The notes under the pieces: generated by a model
What the model saw: only the letters and a program-made list of their open reading frames with translations
Databases searched by the model: none
What the model was told of the DNA's origin: nothing
NCBI GenBank assembly: GCA_022653675.1
Contig: JALCST010000018.1
Location: forward strand, 1 to 41,580
Length of the DNA stretch: 41,580 nucleotides
Source: Bacteroidales bacterium
Lineage (GTDB): Bacteria; Bacteroidota; Bacteroidia; Bacteroidales; UBA932
Direction: 5' to 3'
Shown here: positions 7,344 through 14,518 of the stretch, piece after piece
Layout: every line of letters begins with the position of its first letter
Position numbering within the stretch: position 1 is the stretch's first letter
Translations under genes and position numbers: made by a program

Positions 7344-9517
7344 TGGGATTTTTCCGTATTGACTTTTTCCTGCATTGCGCTGCTTCCGACGGCCGCCTGG
7401 GCGATAGGTGCGGGTCCGCTTCCTGCAGGTGCGTAATAACGGTGGGAAGCCTCTTTCTGGCGTGCGGCTGAGAAGTTGGAAACCCTTTTCATATATCCTA
7501 TGACACGGGTCAGGTAGTCGACGTTTTCGCTGCCGCATTTCGGGCATTTCTTCATGTAGCGCTTGTCTATGTGGCCGCAATCATTGCAGATGGTATTCGG
7601 TATGTTGTAAGTGAAGTAGTTGCAGCCTTCGTGGGCGGCTACCTTGAACAGCTGCCTGTACTGTTCCTTGCTCAGATGTTCCGCAAGGTTCATGTGCAAT
7701 GCGCTTCCCCCTGTGAGGTGTTCTATGTATTTTCTCCCATGAAGCTTGAATTTGTCGAGCACGTTCAGGGATTCGTCCTCCACGACGTAGAAATAGCTGT
7801 TGTAGCAATCCCGTGGGACCTTATATCCGTCTTCCCTGTCCCATTTTGCATGCTTTACCCCCACATTCTCCGCCGGGATCATTTCGCAGTTGAACATAAC
7901 CTCTTTGGTTCGGTATTTCTTGTTTATACGTTCGATGGTTCCGAGTATTTTCTTGACGTATTCCTGGTACTGCGGGCAATCCCTTATGGGGATCCCGAGG
8001 AATTCTGCTCCTTCAACCAAACCGTTTACCCCTATCGTAAGGTATTGGCGTGCGATATTTATATATCCGGCGTCGAAAAGCGGCAGCATACCTTTCGATT
8101 GCAGGTTCTTAAGGTTTTCGTTGAATGCCAGCTGCGCCTTGTGGCAAAGATCGGTGATTTCATCTATGTAGCCGACATAGTCCTTACCGTTGCGAACGGC
8201 ATTCTGGATGCAGCGGTTCAGGTTGATGGTAAGCACGCTTTTGCTTCCGGTGGAAACGCCGCCGGCTCCCAGCGTGTAACTGAATCCGTTGTCTTGGATC
8301 TCATTGCGAAGGCGGCAGCAACTCGACAGCGAATCGGCATTGTCGCTCATGTATGTGAAGAACGAATGCCCTTCGGAATACATCTCCGCTGCAAAATCGG
8401 CCCACTCCTTGTCCAGTGCGTCGCCGTCCTTCGTAAGCAGCGCCATGGTCTCGACGGGGAAGGTGAGAACCGTCTTCAGGCGTTCGGCGTTGAACCACTT
8501 CATGAACCTCTTCTGCAGCCAGCTCAGGGATGGCCAGTCCGGTTTGCTTCCGTCCGGAAAGACGAAATTGCCGAAAAGGCTCTCGAAATAATATCTGTCG
8601 TAGTAGGATATGTTCCAGAATACGGCCTGGAAATTGCGCGCCCCTGTCGGTTGGTTTATGCTGTATACGATCTGTTCGAAGCAGTCGGTTATGACCTTGT
8701 CCATCGTCCGGTGTTTCAGCGACAGGTCGACGGTCTCGCCGGCATGCTGCCAATAGTCGCGTCCGTATTCCTTTGCGATGAAATAGTTCATGTACATCAG
8801 GAATTCGGGAGTGGCGCATGCGCCGCTCAGCATGCTTGAGACGATGAATACCATGTTGACGAAGCCTCCGCAGAAGCTCTTCAGGTTCGTGGGAGCCTTG
8901 CTGTTGCCCCCGATGGTGGTGGTGCCGTTCAGTAGCCACGGATACATCGTTATACTGGCGCAATAGTTGGCGAGGTTGGTCTCGTCATTCTTATATATGA
9001 AGTGGTTGTTTAGCAGGTAGAGATACCTGTCGGCTACTTCTTTTCCGAACATTTCGCGGATACGGTCGGTCAGAAGCTTCCGGTTCAACCTTATGAATTC
9101 CTGTTTGGGCAATTCTCCCATCAGGGTGGCTATGTTCTTGTTCTCCACGTTTGCGTTTGCGTCGAACTTGCTTCCGCTTGCCGGGTTGGCGGCATCGCAA
9201 TAGTCGAGCATGAAATTCAGCTTGTCCCTTATCTGACGGTCCTCAGCATGCTTCTGGCGGTAAAGCATGAACGATTTGGCTATTGTATAGTAACTTTCGG
9301 CCATTAGGGCCATTTCAACCTGATTCTGGATCTCTTCTACGGACATCCCGTTGTGGAAATGCATGCGGGACAGGATCCCCGTCATCATATCGTCGGTGAC
9401 GAATGAACCGTTGGCAAGAAAAGCCTTGGAAATGGCTTGTTCAATCTTTTCAAGTGAGAAAAATTCGGTTTTGCCATCACGTTTGGTAATGGTGAATTCC
9501 TGTGTATCAGATATCAT
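7337..9517 (-). CDS. nrdD: Anaerobic ribonucleoside-triphosphate reductase NrdD
   Basis: The class III ribonucleotide reductase (726 aa) makes dNTPs without oxygen. An ATP-cone regulatory domain (about 5-95, beginning ITKRDGKTEFF) precedes the ten-stranded barrel. SLSSCCRLRNE and the Gly-rich GAGGVSTGS belong to the catalytic core. A zinc site, CNDC...CPKC, lies just before the glycyl-radical loop RVIGYMKR, with the radical Gly at about 674. After that Gly the protein runs 52 residues with an Ala/Gly/Pro-rich tail, longer than I expect for the family. It is first in an operon with nrdG and has its own promoter upstream. Confidence 0.96.
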   Translation of the reverse strand: MISDTQEFTITKRDGKTEFFSLEKIEQAISKAFLANGSFVTDDMMTGILSRMHFHNGMSVEEIQNQVEMALMAESYYTIAKSFMLYRQKHAEDRQIRDKLNFMLDYCDAANPASGSKFDANANVENKNIATLMGELPKQEFIRLNRKLLTDRIREMFGKEVADRYLYLLNNHFIYKNDETNLANYCASITMYPWLLNGTTTIGGNSKAPTNLKSFCGGFVNMVFIVSSMLSGACATPEFLMYMNYFIAKEYGRDYWQHAGETVDLSLKHRTMDKVITDCFEQIVYSINQPTGARNFQAVFWNISYYDRYYFESLFGNFVFPDGSKPDWPSLSWLQKRFMKWFNAERLKTVLTFPVETMALLTKDGDALDKEWADFAAEMYSEGHSFFTYMSDNADSLSSCCRLRNEIQDNGFSYTLGAGGVSTGSKSVLTINLNRCIQNAVRNGKDYVGYIDEITDLCHKAQLAFNENLKNLQSKGMLPLFDAGYINIARQYLTIGVNGLVEGAEFLGIPIRDCPQYQEYVKKILGTIERINKKYRTKEVMFNCEMIPAENVGVKHAKWDREDGYKVPRDCYNSYFYVVEDESLNVLDKFKLHGRKYIEHLTGGSALHMNLAEHLSKEQYRQLFKVAAHEGCNYFTYNIPNTICNDCGHIDKRYMKKCPKCGSENVDYLTRVIGYMKRVSNFSAARQKEASHRYYAPAGSGPAPIAQAAVGSSAMQEKVNTEKSQC

Positions 9518-9567
9518 TTCGGTTGAGTTTTAGCGTAAGACTTATTTGGTGGACGTTTAAGTTCGTA

Positions 9568-9598
9568 CAAATATAGTTTTTCCGCTTTTTTTATCCAA
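9568..9598 (-). promoter_or_regulatory. Promoter of nrdD-nrdG
   Basis: On the minus strand, TATATTTG (9575-9568) matches the TAnnTTTG -7 consensus exactly. A TTGG (9598-9595) stands 19 nt upstream as the -33 element. The predicted leader before the nrdD ATG at 9517 is about 45 nt. I see no clear NrdR-type inverted repeat beside it. Confidence 0.6.
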
Positions 9599-9665
9599 CT
9601 GAATTTATCGACATTTTGTTAACAGACGGGGAATGCCGGTCCGGTCCTCTTTATCCGCCAGAGTG

Positions 9666-10127
9666 TTATTTGGCGTATTCCAAATCCCCCTTGTGGGAGG
9701 CATTTACCCTTATATTCCTGATTGTCCCGTAACGGATCGATTTCTTGAGTTTCAGAATTTGGGAAGTGCTGCCCGTAATCGTTGAATCCGTACAGAAAAC
9801 GCTGTCAAGGTAGAATTCCGTAGGTGTCGACTTCTTTGCGGTGTCCCTTACCTCAAGCACTATGTTTGGGCTGACGTGGACCGTGACGGGAACCATTTTC
9901 TTCCCTTTAGTGCAGATCAGGCTGTCCAGGCCGTTGGTCGCCCGTTCCTTGGAATAGGCGTAAATTAGTCCCTGGTCGTTTTTGACCGTCCTTGTGACTG
10001 GAGTAACCTTGGAAAGCTGTTCGCGCAGGCTTTCGGTCGTAATGTCGTAGATGCTTGCGCAGGAAGCCGGGAGTATCAATATTGAAACTACTGCGGCAAC
10101 TCGGGAGAAATGTCTAGGAAAGTTCAT
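9666..10127 (-). CDS. Small lipoprotein of unknown function
   Basis: I do not recognise the family. The 153-residue product begins with a basic stretch, a hydrophobic segment and a lipobox-like PASC, so it is probably a lipoprotein. The mature part is polar, predicted beta-rich, with two Cys (in LICTKGK and VFCTDST) that might pair after export. It follows the GSCFA gene on the same strand by 50 nt. A degenerate promoter (minus strand: TTTG at 10162-10159, 18 nt spacer, TAAAATTG at 10140-10133) would start transcription almost at the ATG. Confidence 0.65.
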   Translation of the reverse strand: MNFPRHFSRVAAVVSILILPASCASIYDITTESLREQLSKVTPVTRTVKNDQGLIYAYSKERATNGLDSLICTKGKKMVPVTVHVSPNIVLEVRDTAKKSTPTEFYLDSVFCTDSTITGSTSQILKLKKSIRYGTIRNIRVNASHKGDLEYAK

Positions 10128-10177
10128 CGGTGCAATTTTAATTATGATATTTAACTATCAAAAAAGGTACCAGCATG

Positions 10178-11035
10178 TTATCGTTTTACGATAGTTCTAT
10201 GAGATAAACGGCGGTTTTCGCGTACGTTTGCGGCCATCCTTCCGAGACATGAATCATCTATTGCGAAATCCGTGAACCTCTCGAATATGTAGTCCGCAGC
10301 CTGGGAGGTTATATGTGTCATGTCGGCTTCGTAGAAGCGGTAGTCGCGAAGCTCGTCGTTCACTATTTCATAGGCCGGAAAGTAAAATACGTTTGGCCTG
10401 TTTTTTAGTATCCTGTCGATTGCAAGCATCAATGTGCTTTTGCTCGATGTATTCCCGTGTGCTCCGTCAGCGAGATGCCTGACAGGACTGACCGTAAGTA
10501 TCCAATTTTTTTCAGGATGTGCAGACACTGTCTTTTCTATCAATGCGACACATTGCTCCAGCTCGAGAAATTCGCGCCTGAACTGACTTGCCGGCAATTT
10601 ATGGCAGTTGCTGACAATTATCCCGCGTTCAAGGTGCCTGAATACCCAAGCGGTACCGAAAGTGAGAAATACCCATCCGGCCTTTTCATAGAAATCGGCG
10701 GCTTTGGCCAGGCTTTCGTTGGCGTAAGATAAGAACTCCTCTTCATCCGGGCGGTTGAAACTGGAATGGTGGCTGAAGGAGGTGTATCCGTCGCAAGGTG
10801 TCTTTACGACATCGCTCCCGGCGAATGTGAGGCGACTGTCCAGACGTTCGGCAGACCGGGCAATGCTTGCCGGATTGTAAATGGTGCCGAACGGATTCCT
10901 CAGGACATCGAATCCGGTCTCGGACAGTCTGCGGCCTATTTCATCGGAGAAGCAGGATCCCATGGTCATTATTTTATCATTGAAGGAAATTCTTTCCTTC
11001 AATTTATTAAAATCAACTTTGGTTTGCAGAATCAT
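10178..11035 (-). CDS. GSCFA domain protein
   Basis: This 285-residue protein belongs to the GSCFA family (SGNH-hydrolase-like, found mainly in Bacteroidota). The name-giving motif MTMGSCFSDEIGRRL is at 23-37, with LTFGTAWVF, NCHKL, TVSPVRHLADG and the C-terminal YEADMTHIT (Asp/His) in the expected order. The family is suspected to include acyl- or acetyl-esterases, but no substrate is known. No signal peptide is visible, so it is probably cytoplasmic. The start ATG lies only 4 nt from a perfect -7 element. Confidence 0.88.
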   Translation of the reverse strand: MILQTKVDFNKLKERISFNDKIMTMGSCFSDEIGRRLSETGFDVLRNPFGTIYNPASIARSAERLDSRLTFAGSDVVKTPCDGYTSFSHHSSFNRPDEEEFLSYANESLAKAADFYEKAGWVFLTFGTAWVFRHLERGIIVSNCHKLPASQFRREFLELEQCVALIEKTVSAHPEKNWILTVSPVRHLADGAHGNTSSKSTLMLAIDRILKNRPNVFYFPAYEIVNDELRDYRFYEADMTHITSQAADYIFERFTDFAIDDSCLGRMAANVRENRRLSHRTIVKR

Positions 11036-11039
11036 TTTA

Positions 11040-11047
11040 CAAATATA
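11040..11047 (-). promoter_or_regulatory. Promoter -7 element of the GSCFA gene
   Basis: Minus-strand TATATTTG is a perfect TAnnTTTG element. Only four bases (TAAA) separate it from the ATG, so the transcript would begin at or next to the start codon. A -33 TTTG at normal spacing is not visible. Confidence 0.5.
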
Positions 11048-11145
11048 GTATTTACCATGATTTGGTTACGATTTACAATATTTAACTTTTTTTATGAAAA
11101 TAGTTTAAAAAAGGAATTAAATATATGTTATTCCTATAAATTAAG

Positions 11146-11153
11146 TAATTTTG
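11146..11153 (+). promoter_or_regulatory. Promoter -7 element of the threonine dehydrogenase operon
   Basis: TAATTTTG fits TAnnTTTG and lies 28 nt before the ATG at 11182, inside a very AT-rich divergent region (11036-11181). The -33 element is weak. Repeated AT-rich tracts in this region make chance matches more likely. Confidence 0.4.
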
Positions 11154-11181
11154 TTAATTAATTTAATTTACCATTTGGTAC

Positions 11182-12147
11182 ATGAAACGAATATTGATAG
11201 TAGGAGCAGGAGGACAGATAGGAACCGAACTGGTTCCTCACCTGCAGAAAATTTACGGTATTGATAATGTTATCGGCGCCGACCTTCGCGATGATCTTGT
11301 AGTTAAAATGGCTGAAAGGGGTCCTGCTATAAAGTTGGATGCCTGCAATCTGGTGGAATTCGCCGCTGCCGTGAAAAAATATGATGTCGACACCATATTC
11401 AATCTTGTGGCGCTGCTTTCTGCAAAGGGTGAACTCAATCCGCGGCACGCTTGGGATATCAATATAGGTGCGTTGGTCAATTCTCTCGACATAGCGAAGG
11501 AGTGCAAGTGCTCTGTTTTCACGCCAAGTTCCATAGGAGCTTTCGGCCCTAATACGCCGCACGACAGCACGCCCCAGGATACCATCATGAGGCCCGATAC
11601 CATGTATGGGGTTTGTAAGGTTACCGGAGAACTGCTTAGCGACTATTATTTTACCAGGTTCGGGGTTGATGCCAGAAGCGTACGCTTTCCCGGACTGATT
11701 TCGTACGCGCAGCTTCCTGGGGGAGGTACTACTGATTATGCTGTAGAAGTATTTTATTCCATCCTTAAGGACGGGCACTACACTTGCCCAATCCCGAAGG
11801 ACAGTTATATGGATATGATGTATATGCCGGATGCATTGAATGCCGTTTCCATGATTATGGAAGCTGATCCGTCAAAACTCGTTCACAGGAACAGCTTCAA
11901 CATAGCTTCGATGAGTTTCTGCCCGAAGGAACTTTTCGCAGCCATAAGAAGGCGTGTGCCTTCGGCTATTTTCGATTACAAGGTTGACCCCGTCAAGGCC
12001 GCGATCGCCGATTCATGGCCCAACAAGATGGATGATACCTGCGCACGCAAGGAGTGGGGATGGAAACCCAAATGGGATATGGATGCGATGATAGACGACA
12101 TGCTGAAACATGTTTCCGCCAAACTAGGAATAAAACTGAGCATATAA
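11182..12147 (+). CDS. L-threonine 3-dehydrogenase, SDR type
   Basis: An extended short-chain dehydrogenase (321 aa) that closely fits the SDR-type L-threonine dehydrogenases, which oxidise threonine to 2-amino-3-ketobutyrate with NAD+. Visible: the Rossmann motif GAGGQIG (8-14), TPSSIGAFGP (114-123, catalytic Ser), YGVCK (Tyr142, Lys146) and RFPGLISY followed by PGGGTTDYAVE, characteristic of this subgroup rather than of sugar-nucleotide epimerases. The C-terminal IADSWPNKMDD and RKEWGW also match. No kbl (2-amino-3-ketobutyrate CoA ligase) is in the window. It is the first gene of a rightward unit with thiN 16 nt downstream. Confidence 0.88.
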   Translation: MKRILIVGAGGQIGTELVPHLQKIYGIDNVIGADLRDDLVVKMAERGPAIKLDACNLVEFAAAVKKYDVDTIFNLVALLSAKGELNPRHAWDINIGALVNSLDIAKECKCSVFTPSSIGAFGPNTPHDSTPQDTIMRPDTMYGVCKVTGELLSDYYFTRFGVDARSVRFPGLISYAQLPGGGTTDYAVEVFYSILKDGHYTCPIPKDSYMDMMYMPDALNAVSMIMEADPSKLVHRNSFNIASMSFCPKELFAAIRRRVPSAIFDYKVDPVKAAIADSWPNKMDDTCARKEWGWKPKWDMDAMIDDMLKHVSAKLGIKLSI

Positions 12148-12163
12148 TAAGAATTCAAACTCC

Positions 12164-12814
12164 GTGGGTACCGTAGCAATCATAGCTGCAGGGGATTTTC
12201 CGACTGCAGTAAAGTCGTGCACAATGTTGACTTCCTGTGATGTCGTCATATGCTGCGACGGTGCCGTGGTACCTTATCTAAATTATTGTGGGCATTTTCC
12301 CGATTACGTAGTGGGCGACATGGATTCCATTCCCCCTTCCGTCAAGAAGGCGGTATACGGTAACATGGGAACACATGTTGTGGAGATGTCAGATCAGGAG
12401 ACCAATGACCTCACGAAATCATTCGGTGTGGCTTTGGAACTTGGCCCTGCCGGGATCCATATTTTCGGAGCTACGGGGAAGCGCGAAGACCATACGCTTG
12501 CAAACGTTTCACTTCTGCCAGGTTATGTCAGGATTGCTGCTGATAGGGGATGCTCCAAGGTGGACATGGTCTCGGACTTCGGAATTTTCATTGTCTGTTC
12601 CGATACTTGTTCCGTCAAATGCAGGGCGAATTGCGAAGTGTCGCTTTTCAGCTTCGATGTCGGACTGCATATACATGCGGAGGGACTCATGTATCCGACA
12701 GATGGCGTAATTTTCGATGAACTTTGGAAAGGCAGTCTGAATGTGGCCGTATCCGACCATTTCGAATTGATTTTCAACCATCCGTCTGCCCTGATAGTAT
12801 ATATTGCCGAATAG
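12164..12814 (+). CDS. thiN: Thiamine diphosphokinase
   Basis: This 216-residue enzyme transfers pyrophosphate from ATP to thiamine, giving the cofactor ThDP. Family motifs: CCDGA (30-34), GDMDS (51-55), QETNDLTK (78-85) and GATGKREDH (102-110), in the usual order, then a beta-rich C-terminal thiamine-binding domain. The start codon is GTG at 12164; there is no ATG before the conserved IIAAGDFP strand. It lies 16 nt after the threonine dehydrogenase stop and 27 nt before the DUF6377 regulator, so co-transcription is likely. No thiamine riboswitch is visible. Confidence 0.9.
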   Translation: MGTVAIIAAGDFPTAVKSCTMLTSCDVVICCDGAVVPYLNYCGHFPDYVVGDMDSIPPSVKKAVYGNMGTHVVEMSDQETNDLTKSFGVALELGPAGIHIFGATGKREDHTLANVSLLPGYVRIAADRGCSKVDMVSDFGIFIVCSDTCSVKCRANCEVSLFSFDVGLHIHAEGLMYPTDGVIFDELWKGSLNVAVSDHFELIFNHPSALIVYIAE

Positions 12815-12841
12815 GATGTTTTTTGTATCTTTAAGATCGAT

Positions 12842-14518
12842 ATGAAAAACATTGTCGTCAAAATCTTGCTGTTTACGGAAGCTGTGACGGTTCTCCTGGC
12901 CCTGACCGGATGCCGGGACGGACGACGGAACGTAATAAACGGAATGCTGGAGGAACTTGATCACCAATTGAGTATCCGGCAGTCATACGATATCCCGAAG
13001 GCAAACCGCATGGTTTCGCTCCACCAGCTCGCTTCGACAAGGGGCATCAGCGACAATCAGCTCTATGCATTGGACAAGACCATGGCTGAAGAATACATTT
13101 CCTACAACTTCGATTCCACGCAGGCCTGCATAACGAGATGCATAAACCTGGCCGCCAAAATGCAAGACCGTTACAAGAGCTACGATTCCCGGTTGCAGCT
13201 GGCTTACCTTTATGCGACATCCGGACATTATGTCGAGGCGGAAGAGATCCTTGGGTCCGTTGATACAATTATGATGGGCCCCATGTTGATGCGGTATTAC
13301 CTTAAGACCAGGCAGCGCCTGGCCAGGGAACTTGCGGAATATTCAAGGGATTCCATGACCATAAGGAAAGCCGTCTCTGATCGTGCATATTACAGGAACA
13401 GGCTTTATTCCGTATTGGATCCCGATAGTGACAGTTATATTTGCCTCAAAGTGGAGGATTTGCTGGAACATCACAGGCTGGCGGAAGCAGATTCGCTTAA
13501 CATGTACCTGATCGGGCGCACGGATGCGAAGACCCATGATTACGCAATATATACTTACAACCAGGCTTTTATCGAACTCGACAAAGGGGATTCTAATGCT
13601 GAGCTGATATGGCTCATAAGGTCTGCGAATGCGGATATAGAGAACTCTATCAAGGACTATGGCTCGCTTACGGTTCTGGCTTCCCTTTTGTTCGACAGAC
13701 AGGATCTCGACCATGCGTTCAAATATATTAACATCTGTATGAACGATGCCTTGTTTTACAATGCGAAGCTTCGCCCGTGGCAGATAGCGTTCATGCTTCC
13801 GAAAATAGAGCAGGCATATCAGGACAGACAGGAAAAGCAGCGGCAGCAGATACTGAAGTACACCATCGTATTGGGCATCCTTTTGCTGCTAATGGCGGTG
13901 CTGGCGATCGTAGTGGTAAATCGCACACATAAGCTTGCCAGGACCGAAAGGCAGTTGAAGGAGATGAACAAGAAAGTGGTGAACAGCAATACGGAACTTG
14001 CCGGGCTGAACGAGCGCCTTAGCGAGATGAACAGGCAGGTGACTGATGCCAATACCATAAAGGAGGAATACATAGCCTTGTTCATCAATCTGTTGAGTGA
14101 CGATATCGAAAAGATGAAATCCTATAGGAATGAAGTCCGGAAAAAAATAATGGCTGGTAATATCAGCAGCCTGAAGGAGGATCTGAGCCGTTCTGGTGCC
14201 ATGGATGCCGAGATTTCCGATTTCTATCACACATTCGACACGGCCTTCCTTTCTCTTTATCCAGATTTCGTGGTAAAGTTCAACGAACTTCTTAAAGACG
14301 AAGGGAAGATCATCCTTAAAAAGGGGGAATTGCTTAATACCGAATTGCGTATTTTCGCCCTGATCCGTCTAGGCATCACTGATTCGAGCAAAATCGCCGT
14401 CCTCTTGCGTTACAGTGTCAACACTATTTACAACTACAGGGCTAAGGTCAAGAACTGCGCCATCGATTCCCGTGAAGATTTCGAGGAAGCGGTCAAACGT
14501 ATAGAATCTTTCAAATGA
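12842..14518 (+). CDS. DUF6377-type membrane TPR regulator with C-terminal HTH
   Basis: A 558-residue Bacteroidota sensor-regulator type. It has an N-terminal signal with a possible lipobox (LTGC, Cys24), a helical TPR-like periplasmic region (about 30-330), one transmembrane helix (about 339-360), a charged coiled coil (362-410) and a cytoplasmic C-terminal part. This ends in a LuxR-like helix-turn-helix (about 498-545, core TDSSKIAVLLRYSVNTIYNY). Such proteins are presumed to sense an external signal and bind DNA directly from the membrane; the target here is unknown. It is last in the threonine dehydrogenase-thiN unit, and its stop directly abuts the stop of the convergent LptG-Fmt gene. 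Confidence 0.8.
   Translation: MKNIVVKILLFTEAVTVLLALTGCRDGRRNVINGMLEELDHQLSIRQSYDIPKANRMVSLHQLASTRGISDNQLYALDKTMAEEYISYNFDSTQACITRCINLAAKMQDRYKSYDSRLQLAYLYATSGHYVEAEEILGSVDTIMMGPMLMRYYLKTRQRLARELAEYSRDSMTIRKAVSDRAYYRNRLYSVLDPDSDSYICLKVEDLLEHHRLAEADSLNMYLIGRTDAKTHDYAIYTYNQAFIELDKGDSNAELIWLIRSANADIENSIKDYGSLTVLASLLFDRQDLDHAFKYINICMNDALFYNAKLRPWQIAFMLPKIEQAYQDRQEKQRQQILKYTIVLGILLLLMAVLAIVVVNRTHKLARTERQLKEMNKKVVNSNTELAGLNERLSEMNRQVTDANTIKEEYIALFINLLSDDIEKMKSYRNEVRKKIMAGNISSLKEDLSRSGAMDAEISDFYHTFDTAFLSLYPDFVVKFNELLKDEGKIILKKGELLNTELRIFALIRLGITDSSKIAVLLRYSVNTIYNYRAKVKNCAIDSREDFEEAVKRIESFK

Noticed and set aside
7571..8839. Long open frame (422 codons) on the plus strand opposite nrdD
   Set aside because: It mirrors nrdD codon structure; the translation has no recognisable domain, and nrdD on the other strand is unmistakable.
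12148..12163. Thiamine riboswitch before thiN
   Set aside because: The gap is 16 nt and thiN is internal to an operon; no THI-box sequence appears upstream of the operon.
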